Assembly: GCF_016107395.1 (NCBI RefSeq)
Contig: NZ_JAAIKO010000027.1
Span: 43,125 to 107,124 of the forward strand
Direction: 5' to 3'
DNA: 64,000 bases
DNA from: Streptomyces fildesensis
GTDB taxonomy: Bacteria > Actinomycetota > Actinomycetes > Streptomycetales > Streptomycetaceae
Part shown: piece after piece, positions 49,585 to 58,819 of the stretch
Layout of the letters: every line of letters starts with the position of its first letter
How positions within the stretch are numbered: the first letter of the stretch is position 1
The notes under the pieces: generated by a model
What the model was told of the DNA's origin: nothing
Databases searched by the model: none
What the model saw: the letters and a program-made list of their open reading frames with translations, nothing else
Translations under genes and position numbers: made by a program

Positions 49585-50649
49585 ATGACCGCGCAGGACA
49601 GCGCTTCCGGGGCCCAGGGCACAGCCGGATGGTTCGACGCGAGCCTCCCCCCACAGCAGCAGGTGCTCGGATTCCTCTACGCCAAGTGGGTCATCGGGGC
49701 GCTGCGGGCGCTGGTGGAGCTGAAAGTGCCCGACGCGCTGGCCGACGGACCGCGGACCGTCGCGCAGATCAGCGAGACGACGGGCACGGATGCCGACGCC
49801 CTCTACCGGGTGCTGCGTGCGGTCGCCGCGGCCGGCGTGTTGGAGGAGCGGACCGACGGCAGCTTCGTACTGACGCCCGTCTCGGCGGGTCTGGTTTCGG
49901 ACGCCACCGACGGCATCCGGGACATGTTCCTGTTCGCCTCCGACCCCACCCTCTGGCGGCCGTACGAGAATGTGGCGCACAGCGTCCGCACCGGCGAAGC
50001 GGCCTTCAACAACGTCTTCGGGATGTCGTACTACGAGTACACCAAGGCCAATCCGGCCAGCGGCGCGGTGCTGGACCGGGCGATGAAGCAGAACCACTAT
50101 CCCGGTACCGACCGGATCTTCGCCGAATTCGACTTCGGGCGCTTTCCCCGGATCGCGGATGTCGGCGGCGGCAGGGGCCAGTTCCTGGCCGAGGTGCTGC
50201 GCCGCCACGCCGGAGTCACCGGCGTACTGGCCGACCAGGCCCACACGGTCGCCGACGCCAAGGAGACCTTCGCGGACGACGGGCTGGCGGACCGGGTCGA
50301 GATCGTCCCGACCGACTTCTTCGTCGAGGTGCCCGCCGGCTGCGACGCATACTTCATCAAGCACACGCTGCACAACTGGGCCGACGACAAGGCCGAGCTG
50401 ATCCTGCGCCGGATCAGGGAGGCCATCGGCGGCAACGGCGAGGCGCGGCTGCTCATCGTGGAGAACCTGCTGCGCGGTCCCGGCGAGTGGGACATCGGCA
50501 AGCTGATCGACGTCGAGTCCCTCGCCGTGCTGGGCGGCCGTGAGCGCAGTCGCGAGGAATGGAACCACCTCACCGCCGCAGCCGGTTTCGCGCCGGCCAA
50601 CGAGCCGGTCCCGGGTGACATCGCCCTGCTGGAGTACCGGCCGGTCTAG
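49585..50649 (+). CDS. SAM-dependent O-methyltransferase (5)
   Basis: A 354-residue O-methyltransferase: winged-helix dimerisation domain (LVELKVPDALADGPRTVAQI), SAM loop IADVGGGRGQFL, KHTLHNWADDKA with the catalytic-type His, and the C-terminal EPVPGDIALLEYRPV. Its final 93 bases match a frameshifted remnant at 33074-33167, showing that a second copy of this gene once existed. GAGAGGTGG is upstream of the ATG at 49585. It starts an operon with an SDR and a TenA-like gene. Confidence 0.92.
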   Translation: MTAQDSASGAQGTAGWFDASLPPQQQVLGFLYAKWVIGALRALVELKVPDALADGPRTVAQISETTGTDADALYRVLRAVAAAGVLEERTDGSFVLTPVSAGLVSDATDGIRDMFLFASDPTLWRPYENVAHSVRTGEAAFNNVFGMSYYEYTKANPASGAVLDRAMKQNHYPGTDRIFAEFDFGRFPRIADVGGGRGQFLAEVLRRHAGVTGVLADQAHTVADAKETFADDGLADRVEIVPTDFFVEVPAGCDAYFIKHTLHNWADDKAELILRRIREAIGGNGEARLLIVENLLRGPGEWDIGKLIDVESLAVLGGRERSREEWNHLTAAAGFAPANEPVPGDIALLEYRPV

Positions 50650-50767
50650 GAGCGCGCGCCGGGAATCCGTGCCAGGCTCCAGTACGGGGAGCCCGTGGCG
50701 CCGGACCGGCAGGGGCGGCGGGCGGGACCGTACGGCGGAGTTGTGGTAACGGCCTCAGGAGTTCGAG

Positions 50768-51520
50768 ATGGATCTGGGTTTGACGGACAAGCGGGTGCTG
50801 GTCACCGGCGCCACGCGGGGCATCGGCCGGGCCGCTGCCCGGGTGTTCGCCGCGGAGGGCGCACGGGTCGCGGTCACCTACCACAGCAACGAGGTGGCGG
50901 CGAAGGAGCTCGTCCAGGAACTCGGCGGAGCGGACCGGGCCTGCGCGGTCCCCTACGACCTCGCGGTACCCGAGTCGATCGAGCAGGCTGTGCGCTCGAT
51001 CGAGGACCGGTGGGGCGGCGTCGACGTGGTGGTGGCCAACGCCCAGACCTGGGAGTGGATCAACCCCCAGGAGATGCCCCAGTACCAGGACTTCCCGATG
51101 GACTTCTGGCTGTCCAAGTACCGGGAGAACGTCGAAGGCCATCTGTGGACGGTGCGTCAGGCCCTGGGCGGGATGCGGGAACGCGGCTGGGGCCGGGTCG
51201 TCCTGCTGTCCTCGGTCACCGCGACCCACGGAAACCCCGGTTCTGAGATCTACAGCGCGGCCAAGGCGGCCCTGCACGGATTTGTCCGCGGACTCATGTG
51301 GACCGGCGACGGCGTGCTGGCGAATGTGGTGGCGCCCGGCGGCACCCTGACCGAGAGCCTGGAGGCGGTGGACCCGGCGCTGCTGGAGGTCGCCGTACGG
51401 GAGACGCCCAGCGGCCGTCTGAGCACCGCGGACGATGTGGCCCGGCTCATCGTCTTCCTGTCGTCCGAGGCGAACGGCAATGTCAACGGGCAGGTCATCC
51501 ATCCCGCCGGCGGGCGCTGA
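50768..51520 (+). CDS. SDR oxidoreductase (5)
   Basis: A 250-residue SDR with TGATRGIGRA and catalytic Tyr/Lys in EIYSAAKAAL. The NNAG motif is changed to ANAQ, and an unusual insert of Trp/Tyr/Pro-rich residues (QTWEWINPQEMPQYQDF) follows it, likely shaping the substrate pocket for a large flat aromatic. It begins 118 bases after the methyltransferase and is followed directly by the TenA-like gene. Confidence 0.88.
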   Translation: MDLGLTDKRVLVTGATRGIGRAAARVFAAEGARVAVTYHSNEVAAKELVQELGGADRACAVPYDLAVPESIEQAVRSIEDRWGGVDVVVANAQTWEWINPQEMPQYQDFPMDFWLSKYRENVEGHLWTVRQALGGMRERGWGRVVLLSSVTATHGNPGSEIYSAAKAALHGFVRGLMWTGDGVLANVVAPGGTLTESLEAVDPALLEVAVRETPSGRLSTADDVARLIVFLSSEANGNVNGQVIHPAGGR

Positions 51521-51521
51521 G

Positions 51522-52184
51522 ATGCTGCGGGACGAGCTGTCGGCGATCGCGAAACCGGTGCTGGCCGCAGTGTTGGAGCATCCCTTCTGGGACGGTCTGC
51601 GCAAGGGCACGCTGCCTGCGGACTCGCTGTGGTACTTCGCGGAGCAGGACGCGCGCTATGCCGTGCCGGCCTATGCGCGGGCGCTGGCCCGCACGGCCGC
51701 GATCGCCGACCAGGACGCGCACAGCGCCCTGATGAGCGGAGCGGCGAGCGTCACCCTGGACGCGGTCGGCAGGATGGACGGCGAACTGGCCGCCCTGGCG
51801 GCGGAGCTCGGCAGGACGGTGCGGACCGTGGCGGTGAGTCCCGCGACCCATGCACACACCTGCTTCATGCTGGCGGCCCCGGCGGTCTCGTTCGGCGCCG
51901 CGTTCGGCGGGCTGCTGCCCATGACCTGGTTCCACCAGGCCGTCTCGCGCGATCTGCGGGAACGGTGCGTGCCCGGGTCGCGGTACGAGGCGTGGATCGA
52001 TCAGTACTGCCCGGAAAGCGGTTTCCACGACTACGTGGAAGCCTATCTGAGCATGATCGATGAATTCGGCGAGCAGTGCTCGCCCACCGACCGTGCCACG
52101 CTGGCCGAACACTTCCTGTTCGGCGCACGGCATGAACTGGCTTTCGCCGATTCTGCTTTCCGGCTGCAAGCCTGGAGCGTCTGA
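51522..52184 (+). CDS. TenA/PqqC-fold protein (2)
   Basis: A 220-residue paralog of the protein at 41324. It keeps the Asp and Tyr of the thiaminase site (FAEQDARYAVPAYARAL) and a late Glu (GARHELAFAD), but the catalytic Cys is again Met (LLPMTWFHQAV). Both paralogs share THAHT, an unusual His-rich stretch near residue 115. The start at 51522 is 1 base after the SDR stop, so they are coupled. Function is unknown; probably not thiaminase. Confidence 0.82.
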   Translation: MLRDELSAIAKPVLAAVLEHPFWDGLRKGTLPADSLWYFAEQDARYAVPAYARALARTAAIADQDAHSALMSGAASVTLDAVGRMDGELAALAAELGRTVRTVAVSPATHAHTCFMLAAPAVSFGAAFGGLLPMTWFHQAVSRDLRERCVPGSRYEAWIDQYCPESGFHDYVEAYLSMIDEFGEQCSPTDRATLAEHFLFGARHELAFADSAFRLQAWSV

Positions 52185-52207
52185 CCTTCCGCCCGGTTCA
52201 CGCAATT

Positions 52208-52225
52208 CTTGAGCAAGGGTTGACC
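52208..52225 (+). promoter_or_regulatory. Candidate SARP box upstream of the beta-helix gene
   Basis: CTTGAGC-N4-GTTGACC has an 11-bp period and both heptamers fit nTYRASn; CAGACT about 10 bases later could be a -10 element. The gene starts at 52288. Confidence 0.55.
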
Positions 52226-52287
52226 ACGCCGTCGCAGACTCGCCGAGACAACGATTTTCGGCCAAAGTTACCGCGAGGAGCAACGGC

Positions 52288-53877
52288 ATGGTTATCACCT
52301 GGCGCTCGAACAGAGCGCGTCGCGGGGGTCAGGACAGAAGACCGGCCCGGAGAGTACTCGCTCTCGTTCTCGGCCTGATGGCCGGAATGACCCTCGGTGT
52401 GTCAGGCACCTCGGCCGCCGCCGATTCACAGGGCGGCCAGCGGTACTACCTCGACTGCGCGGCCGGGAACGACGCGGCGGCCGGTACGGCGCAGGGGTCG
52501 GCATGGCGGACTCTGGACCACGTCAACGCGCTGGTCTTCCACCCTGGTGATTCCATTCTGCTACGCAGCGGCACCACCTGCCAAGGCACCTTTTCGCCAA
52601 AGGGTTCCGGTACCGAGGACCGGCCGATCGTCGCCGGTTCCTACGGTTCGGGAGCGCGTCCGGTCATCGTCGCCGACGGCGCCCGCGCGGTGGTCTTCCT
52701 GCACAACGTGCAGTACTGGGAGCTCCGGAACCTCGACATCTCCGACCGGGCAGCCGGCAACGGTACCTCGCGCACCGGGATCTACGTGCTGCTGGAGGAT
52801 TACGGCACCGGCCATCACTACGTGATCGACGGCGTGAACGTCCATCACGTGGTGGGCATCGACGCCACGGGGCCGGCGAACGAGGACAGTGCGGGCATCC
52901 TGTTCAAGGCCACCGGATCCACCGTGGCCACCGGGTTCGACGGGATCCAGGTCACGGGAAACACCGTCTCCGGCGTCGACGGCTACGGAATAGCGACATC
53001 GTCCCAATGGTCGCTCCGCCCGCTGCTCACCTCCGGAACGAACACCTTCGTGCCGATCTCCCATGTGCGGATCGCCGGAAACCGGCTGTCCGATCTCGGC
53101 GGTGACGGGATCGTCGTACAGAACGGCATCGACCCGCTGGTCGAAGGCAATGTGATCGACGGATTCGGGAAGCGCGCCACGGCCTTCCACGCCGGAATCT
53201 GGTCGTGGAACTCCGACCGTCCGGTGATGCAGTACAACGACGTGTCGCACGGCTCCTCCTCTCCGCCTGCCTTCGCCTTCGACGTCGACATCGCGGCTGC
53301 CGGTGTTCTCTACCAGTACAACTACAGCCACGAAAATGCCGGGTTCATGCTGCTGTGCACGAATCCGGGCGAGAAGAGTGCCGGGGCGACCATCCGCTAC
53401 AACGTCAGCGAGAACGACCGGGGCGCACTGTTCGGTACCACCGAACTCCCGCTGGTCACCAATGGCTGCGGCAGCGTGCAGCCGGATGTCCGCTTCTACA
53501 ACAATGTGATCCACACCAAGTACGCGAGTGGGCTGATCGGGAACTTCGGGGAGACGGCTGTCGCGTACAGCAACAACATCTTCTCCGGAAAGCCGGGCGG
53601 TTCGACGATCGGCGACCCGATGGCGTCCTTCGACCACAACCTGTACTTCAACGTCACCTCCGCACCGACGGTCGACGCACACGCCGTCGCCGCGGACCCG
53701 GCGTTCGTCCGGCCCGGCGCCGGCCCCCTGGGGTACCTGCTGAAGTGCGGATCGCCCGCCATCGGTGCGGGTGTCCTCATCGCCGGTGACACCGGACACG
53801 ACTTCCTGGGATTCCCGGTGCCGCACGACGCGCCGCCGAACATCGGGCCGCACCAGTCACCCTGCGTCCACGTCTAG
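52288..53877 (+). CDS. Secreted right-handed parallel beta-helix protein
   Basis: A 529-residue protein with an N-terminal signal peptide (positively charged start, hydrophobic VLALVLGLMAGMTLGV, cleavage probably near SAAADS at about residue 46) followed by the pattern DSILLRSGTTCQGTFSPKGSG.. and repeated beta-helix rungs (YWELRNLDIS, YVIDGVNVHHVVG, IRYNVSENDRG). Such proteins are often polysaccharide lyases or epimerases, but no catalytic motif is clear to me. It stands alone with its own SARP-type box, so it looks cluster-regulated. A role in the cell envelope or outside the cell on the product is possible. GAGGAG precedes the ATG. Confidence 0.83.
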   Translation: MVITWRSNRARRGGQDRRPARRVLALVLGLMAGMTLGVSGTSAAADSQGGQRYYLDCAAGNDAAAGTAQGSAWRTLDHVNALVFHPGDSILLRSGTTCQGTFSPKGSGTEDRPIVAGSYGSGARPVIVADGARAVVFLHNVQYWELRNLDISDRAAGNGTSRTGIYVLLEDYGTGHHYVIDGVNVHHVVGIDATGPANEDSAGILFKATGSTVATGFDGIQVTGNTVSGVDGYGIATSSQWSLRPLLTSGTNTFVPISHVRIAGNRLSDLGGDGIVVQNGIDPLVEGNVIDGFGKRATAFHAGIWSWNSDRPVMQYNDVSHGSSSPPAFAFDVDIAAAGVLYQYNYSHENAGFMLLCTNPGEKSAGATIRYNVSENDRGALFGTTELPLVTNGCGSVQPDVRFYNNVIHTKYASGLIGNFGETAVAYSNNIFSGKPGGSTIGDPMASFDHNLYFNVTSAPTVDAHAVAADPAFVRPGAGPLGYLLKCGSPAIGAGVLIAGDTGHDFLGFPVPHDAPPNIGPHQSPCVHV

Positions 53878-53893
53878 GACACGGCGCAGGGCC

Positions 53894-53911
53894 GTCAACC
53901 GCGGCTCGACC
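53894..53911 (+). promoter_or_regulatory. Candidate SARP box upstream of the 53967 operon
   Basis: GTCAACC-N4-CTCGACC has an 11-bp period; both heptamers fit nTYRASn. It lies 56 bases before the ATG. Confidence 0.5.
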
Positions 53912-53966
53912 GGCTCCCCAGCCGTCACTCACACAATCACGGGACACGAGCTCGAGGAGGAACGCC

Positions 53967-54824
53967 ATGGATATCGGGGTCTGCCTGCCGACCGCCGTGC
54001 ACGGCGCCGACAGTAGTCAGTTGATCGAGTTCGCGCGCCGCGCCGACCGTCTCGGATTTCACAGCCTGACGGTGACGGACCGGGTCGTCTACGACAACTA
54101 CGAGGGCATTGTGACGCTCGCCGCAGCAGCGGCGGTCACCGAGCGGATCAACCTGGTGACAGCGATTCTGCTGGCCGCCACCAGGCCCAGCCCGGTGGAG
54201 CTGGCCAAGCAGCTCGCCAGTCTGGACCGGCTCTCCGACGGGCGGCTCATACTCGGGCTCTCCGCGGGGATGCGCGAGGACGACTACGTGGCGACCGGAA
54301 CCGACTACGCGACGCGCGGGCGCCGCCTGGACGCCATGATCGAAGAGATGCGCGAAGTCTGGCAGGGCAGGGGCCCGGTTCCCGGTGTCGGTCCCCGCCC
54401 CACCAACGGTGACATCCCGTTCTGGGGTGGCGGCCACTCGCCGGGCGGCCTGCGCCGTTCCGCGAAGTACGGCATCGGCTGGATCTCACCCGGTGGACCG
54501 CCGCACAAGTTCGGCGAACTGGTCGCGAACTTCGCGAAGTTGTGGGCCGAGGAGGGCCGCACCGGTACGCCGAGAATGGCCGCCAACTGCTATGTGTCGC
54601 TCGGTCCCGGCGGCAAGGAACTCGCCACCGAGCACATGCTCAGCTACTACGCCTACATGGGCAAGGTGGCGGAGCACCTCGCGGCGGGCGCGATCACTGA
54701 GGAAGACCGGCTGCGCCAAGTGGTGGACGCCTACGCGGCGAACGGCTGTGACGAGCTGCTGCTGCTGTCGGTCACGGCCGATCCCGATCACCTGGACCGG
54801 ATAGCCGACGTGGTGCTGCGCTGA
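53967..54824 (+). CDS. Luciferase-like flavin/F420-dependent oxidoreductase (2)
   Basis: A 285-residue LLM enzyme paralogous to the one at 23550: starts MDIGVCLPTAVHGADSSQLI, with RVVYDNYEGIVTLAAAAAV, GRLILGLSAGMREDDYVATG and GCDELLLLSV at the same relative places. Likely uses F420 or FMN to reduce or hydroxylate an intermediate. GAGGAGG is upstream of the ATG. It is the first gene of a four-gene oxidoreductase operon. Confidence 0.88.
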   Translation: MDIGVCLPTAVHGADSSQLIEFARRADRLGFHSLTVTDRVVYDNYEGIVTLAAAAAVTERINLVTAILLAATRPSPVELAKQLASLDRLSDGRLILGLSAGMREDDYVATGTDYATRGRRLDAMIEEMREVWQGRGPVPGVGPRPTNGDIPFWGGGHSPGGLRRSAKYGIGWISPGGPPHKFGELVANFAKLWAEEGRTGTPRMAANCYVSLGPGGKELATEHMLSYYAYMGKVAEHLAAGAITEEDRLRQVVDAYAANGCDELLLLSVTADPDHLDRIADVVLR

Positions 54825-54883
54825 CAACCAGCGCCTCCGCATCACACCCGCATCCGGCCCCGACCTCGTAACAGGAGTAGTTG

Positions 54884-56140
54884 ATGGACACTGCCCGCGA
54901 TTCGGGCCGGCCGCTTCGGATCATCATCATCGGTGGTGGCATCGGCGGACTGTGCCTCGCCCAGGGGCTGAAGCAGGCCGGTATTGAGGACGTCGCCGTC
55001 TATGAACGCGATCAGTCCGCCCGGGGCCGGATGCAGGGGTACCGGCTGAGGATCAGCCCCGACGGGGAGCAGGCGCTGCGAGAGGTCCTGCCTCCCCGGT
55101 TGCAGGAGCTCCTCAGCGCCACCTCGAACCAGCGCGGCGAGGAGGGCCTGGCGGCGTACGACGAGCACCTCGAACCGAAGTGGGCGCCCACGTTCAGCGA
55201 TCCGCGCGGAGATTCACCGGACAAGGTGGACGCCGTGGACCGGGCGACGCTGCGCCGGATCCTGCTCGCCGGCCTGGACGACACAGTGCGCTTCGGCAAG
55301 CGGTTCACCCACTGCGAGCAGGTGGGCGGCCGCGTGGTGGCGCACTTCGACGACGGCGACTCGGACGTGGGCGATGTGCTGGTCGCCGCCGACGGGGTGA
55401 ACTCCACGGTGCGCACCCAGTTGCGGCCGGCTGACCGCGCGCTCGACCTGGGCGTGCGGGGTGTCCTGTCGCGCACCCCGAGGGCCCAGGCCGTCGCTGC
55501 CGGGTTGCCGGATGCCTTCAAGGACCGCTTCGTCTATGTGATCGGTTCGGACGGATACCACCTCGGACTGATGCCCATGGTCTTCCGCGAGCAGCCGGAC
55601 GACGCCTCGGCCCGGCTGTGGCCAGGACTGGAATTCGAGAAGACCGACGACTACTACATGTCGGTCTTCAGCGTGCACCAGGACTCCCTGGGGCTGTCCG
55701 ACGACACGTTCTTCGCGATGAGCGGCGAGGAGCTCAAGCAGCTGGTGCTGGAACGGACCACCAACTGGCACCCGGACCTGCGGGCCGTGTTCGCCCACGC
55801 GGAACCCGAGGAGACCCACCCGGTCGCGCTGCGGGCGACGTCGCCGGTCGAGCCCTGGGAGCCCGGCAATGTGGTCCCGCTCGGGGACGCGGTGCACACC
55901 ATGCCTCCCACCGGTGGGGTCGGTGCCAACACCGCGCTGCGCGACGGGGCCGCACTCACCCGGGCACTGACCCGGGTGAGCCGCGGTGAGCAGTCACTGA
56001 CCGATGCCGTGACGGAGTACCAGACGGAGATGGTCAAGTACGCGACCGAGGCCGTCGACATGTCGTTGAAGATCGCCAAGTGGTCCATCCAGATTGATGT
56101 CGACGGGGGACAGACACCTTCGAGCGTGTCCAGTGTCTGA
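54884..56140 (+). CDS. FAD-dependent aromatic monooxygenase (3)
   Basis: A 418-residue flavin monooxygenase with GGGIGGLCLAQGL (about 15-27), DG motif VAADGVNSTVR and GD motif LGDAVHTMPPTGGVGANTA. Its N-terminal half is similar to the enzyme at 39870. GGAG lies 6 bases before the ATG at 54884; a TTG 3 bases earlier is not needed. Its stop overlaps the start of the next flavin monooxygenase, so the two are coupled. Confidence 0.9.
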   Translation: MDTARDSGRPLRIIIIGGGIGGLCLAQGLKQAGIEDVAVYERDQSARGRMQGYRLRISPDGEQALREVLPPRLQELLSATSNQRGEEGLAAYDEHLEPKWAPTFSDPRGDSPDKVDAVDRATLRRILLAGLDDTVRFGKRFTHCEQVGGRVVAHFDDGDSDVGDVLVAADGVNSTVRTQLRPADRALDLGVRGVLSRTPRAQAVAAGLPDAFKDRFVYVIGSDGYHLGLMPMVFREQPDDASARLWPGLEFEKTDDYYMSVFSVHQDSLGLSDDTFFAMSGEELKQLVLERTTNWHPDLRAVFAHAEPEETHPVALRATSPVEPWEPGNVVPLGDAVHTMPPTGGVGANTALRDGAALTRALTRVSRGEQSLTDAVTEYQTEMVKYATEAVDMSLKIAKWSIQIDVDGGQTPSSVSSV

Positions 56141-57380
56141 TCGGAACGGTTCGGCCGGTGCCGGCCGCCATGCCGTGGTGGTGGGCGGCGGCATCGGCGG
56201 CCTGTCCGCGGCTGTCGGGCTGCACCGGCTCGGCTGGCGCGTCACCGTACTGGAGCGCGCCGATCGGATGCGTGAGTCGGGGGCGGGTATCTCGCTGCTG
56301 ACGAACGCCCAGCGCGCGCTCGACCGGCTCGGGGTCGGCGATGCGGTACGCGCCCTCTCGGCGACCATGGATCCCGGCGGCGAGGGCCTGCGGGCGGCGT
56401 CCGGGCGGCGGCTGCAACGGCCGGCCGATCCGGCCTTCCTGCGCGAGCGCGGACTGTCGATCATCGTCCTGCCCCGGCCGGACCTGCACGGCACGCTGCG
56501 CGCAGCCCTGCCGGAGGCATCGCTGCACACCGGCGCCGACGTCACCGAGGTCACCGACGTGACCGACGGCGCCCGCGTCAGCTACCGGACCGAGGGCGGC
56601 GAGCGGACCGTGCACGGCGACATGGTGGTCGCCGCGGACGGCACGTTCAGCCGGATCAGGAGCGCCCGCTGGCCGCAGGTGCCACCGCCGGTCTACAGCG
56701 GCCACAGCGTCTGGCGGGGTATCGCCGAGGGGTGCGACGGCAGCGCCGAGCCCGGCGGCAGCACCTGGGGCCGGGGCCGGGAGTTCGGGCGGATGCCACT
56801 GGCCGCGGACCGCGTCTACTGGTTCGCCGTGGCCAATCTTCCCGAAGGTGTCCGATACCCCGACGAACACGCGCAGGTGCGAGAGCGGTTCGGCTCCTGG
56901 CATGACCCGATCCCCGCGCTGATCGCCGCCACGCCGCCCGACCGGGTGCTGCGCCACGACGTCTTCGAGCTGGCACAGCCGCTGCCCAGCTATGTCTCGG
57001 GCCGTGTGGTGATGCTCGGCGACGCCGCCCACGCCATGACCTCGGACCTCGGACAGGGTGCCTGCCAGGCGCTGGAGGACTCGGCCGTGCTCTGCTCCGT
57101 GCTGGCGGCCGAGGCCGACATCCCCCGCGCGCTCGCCGGCTACGACGAACTGCGGCGGCCCCGGTCACAGGCGATCGTCGAGGCCTCCCGCCGGATGGGA
57201 GAGCTGAAGCTGAACGAGCGGCGCCTGGAGCTACTGGTGCGCAACGTGAAGCTGAGAATCGCGCCACCGCGTGCCGGACAGAAAGGGGTGGCCGGTGTTG
57301 GCGACTGGCACCCCCCGGCGCTGCCGGAACCGGTCCCGGTTCCGGAACCTGCCGGGCCGGTTTCCACCCGGCGTCCTTGA
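56133..57380 (+). CDS. FAD-dependent aromatic monooxygenase (4)
   Basis: A 415-residue monooxygenase of the zeaxanthin-epoxidase/salicylate-hydroxylase-like group: GGGIGGLSAAVGL, VAADGTFSRIR, MLGDAAHAMTSDLGQGACQA. It ends with a proline/valine-rich tail (about the last 30 residues). The GTG start at 56133 overlaps the upstream stop by 8 bases; the longer in-frame ATG at 56094 would sit deep inside the preceding gene. With the other three, the window holds four class A monooxygenases, enough for several hydroxylations and a ring cleavage. Confidence 0.9.
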   Translation: MSDRNGSAGAGRHAVVVGGGIGGLSAAVGLHRLGWRVTVLERADRMRESGAGISLLTNAQRALDRLGVGDAVRALSATMDPGGEGLRAASGRRLQRPADPAFLRERGLSIIVLPRPDLHGTLRAALPEASLHTGADVTEVTDVTDGARVSYRTEGGERTVHGDMVVAADGTFSRIRSARWPQVPPPVYSGHSVWRGIAEGCDGSAEPGGSTWGRGREFGRMPLAADRVYWFAVANLPEGVRYPDEHAQVRERFGSWHDPIPALIAATPPDRVLRHDVFELAQPLPSYVSGRVVMLGDAAHAMTSDLGQGACQALEDSAVLCSVLAAEADIPRALAGYDELRRPRSQAIVEASRRMGELKLNERRLELLVRNVKLRIAPPRAGQKGVAGVGDWHPPALPEPVPVPEPAGPVSTRRP

Positions 57381-57392
57381 GGAGGACGAACG

Positions 57393-58238
57393 ATGATCCT
57401 GGTCTTCGGAGCCACCGGCAATGTCGGCAAAGAGGTGGTCAACGGGCTGGTCGAGCGCGGGAAGCAGGTCCGGGCCTTCACCCGGAACCCGTCCCGGGCC
57501 GTCTTCGACAGCGAGGTGGAGGTCCGCACGGGAGACCTCGACGACAGCCGGAGCATCCGGGCCGCGCTGGAGGGGGTGGACGCGGTGTTCATGCTCTCCG
57601 CGGGCCCCGACGCCCTGTCCTACGACCTCGCCGTGGCCGAAGAGGTGCGGCGCGCGGGTACGGCGCGGGTGGTGCGGATGTCCTCGGTGGCCGCGCTGCC
57701 GCCGGTCGAGACTTCGTACGGCCGCGCGCACGCCGAGGCGGACCGCGCGTTCCAGGACTCGGGCGCGGCGTGCACGATGCTGCGCGGTGCGACCTTCATG
57801 ACCAACGCGCTGCAGTGGCGGGCGTCGATCAGGTCCCACGACACCGTCTACGGGGTGTACGGGACGATCGCCCGCGCCCTGGTGCATCCGGCGGACGTCG
57901 CCGCGGTGGCCGCCACCGCCCTCGTCACCCCGGGCCACGAGGGCCGTAACTACACGGTCACCGGCCCGGAGGCGCTCACCACCGACGACGCGGTCCAGCG
58001 GATCGCCAAGCTGCTCGGGCGGCCTCTGAGCTACGTGGAGATGCCGGTGGAGAAGGCCCAGCAGGCCATGGTCGGCGCGGGTCTGTCCGCCGAGTTCACC
58101 GAAGGGCTGCTGGCCGTGCAGAGCGATCCTGATCCGGCGCGCGGTGGTATCCCGCTGCCGACCGTGGAGTCCGTCACCGGTCTTCCTCCCCGCACCTTCG
58201 ACAGCTGGCTGAAGGACCATCAGGAGGATTACAGCTGA
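57393..58238 (+). CDS. NmrA-like atypical SDR reductase
   Basis: A 281-residue atypical short-chain dehydrogenase with NAD(P) motif VFGATGNVGKEVV at the N-terminus and the YGRAHAEADRAF region in place of the usual catalytic Tyr-Lys pattern. The family (NmrA/HSCARG, TMR) includes quinone reductases and regulators. It is the last gene of the 53967 operon, followed by a terminator. Here it may reduce a quinone formed by the flavin monooxygenases upstream. Confidence 0.88.
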   Translation: MILVFGATGNVGKEVVNGLVERGKQVRAFTRNPSRAVFDSEVEVRTGDLDDSRSIRAALEGVDAVFMLSAGPDALSYDLAVAEEVRRAGTARVVRMSSVAALPPVETSYGRAHAEADRAFQDSGAACTMLRGATFMTNALQWRASIRSHDTVYGVYGTIARALVHPADVAAVAATALVTPGHEGRNYTVTGPEALTTDDAVQRIAKLLGRPLSYVEMPVEKAQQAMVGAGLSAEFTEGLLAVQSDPDPARGGIPLPTVESVTGLPPRTFDSWLKDHQEDYS

Positions 58239-58259
58239 GCGGAGTTGACTTCACAGAAA

Positions 58260-58311
58260 CGGCCCTCGGGCATGCACACCTCCGCGCGGCGGGGTGCGTG
58301 CCCGAGGGCCG
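58260..58311 (+). terminator. 18-bp-stem terminator after the NmrA-like gene
   Basis: Arms 58260-58277 and 58294-58311 pair with one wobble and a 16-base GC-rich loop, 21 bases after the NmrA-like gene. Confidence 0.72.
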
Positions 58312-58356
58312 TCCAGCGTCCTGACCGCCGGCCGTCACATCGCGACAGGGGTGCCC

Positions 58357-58374
58357 CTTGAGCCGGTCTCGATC
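58357..58374 (+). promoter_or_regulatory. Candidate SARP box upstream of the 58443 operon
   Basis: CTTGAGC-N4-CTCGATC has an 11-bp period and both heptamers fit nTYRASn. It follows the terminator at 58260-58311 and lies 69 bases before the GTG start. Confidence 0.52.
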
Positions 58375-58442
58375 GGGTCCTGCCAGCGTTCCGCCGACCA
58401 CCGGAGGTGCTCCGGCGGCGTCCAAGAGACCGGCGGTGAGAC

Positions 58443-58802
58443 GTGAACGGCAAAACGAGCAGTGGCGGCACCGATGCCCCGCCCTTCCGGGTGATTCTGC
58501 GGATGGAGATCCGCCCGGGGGCGGCGGTCAACTTCGAGCACGCGTGGCTGGAGGTCGCAAGGGTGATCGCCCTCGATCCCGCCAACCTCGGCCAGGTGCT
58601 GGTGCGCAGCGCCGAGGAGGAGTTCGTCTACTACGTCTTCACCGACTGGATCGACGAACCCAGCTTCCGGGCGTTCGAGCGCAGTGAGGCGCATGTCGAG
58701 CACCGTCGCCGACTGAAGCCCTTCCGGGTCGGGGGTCAGATGATCCTCAGCCAGATCGTGTACGACCTCGGCGGTCTGGGCGCCGCCGCAGCGACCGCCT
58801 GA
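58443..58802 (+). CDS. Antibiotic biosynthesis monooxygenase (ABM) (3)
   Basis: A 119-residue ABM-fold protein paralogous to the one at 22165: PFRVILRMEIRPGAAVNFEHAW, LVRSAEEEFVYYVFTDW and FRAFERSEAHVEHRRRL align with it. It has an extra N-terminal stretch of about 14 residues. The GTG start at 58443 is chosen over internal starts that cut the fold. It is followed 17 bases later by the reductase-like gene at 58820. Probable cofactor-free oxidation of a phenol or anthrone. Confidence 0.85.
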   Translation: MNGKTSSGGTDAPPFRVILRMEIRPGAAVNFEHAWLEVARVIALDPANLGQVLVRSAEEEFVYYVFTDWIDEPSFRAFERSEAHVEHRRRLKPFRVGGQMILSQIVYDLGGLGAAAATA

Positions 58803-58819
58803 CCTCAGCGAGGAGTGAC

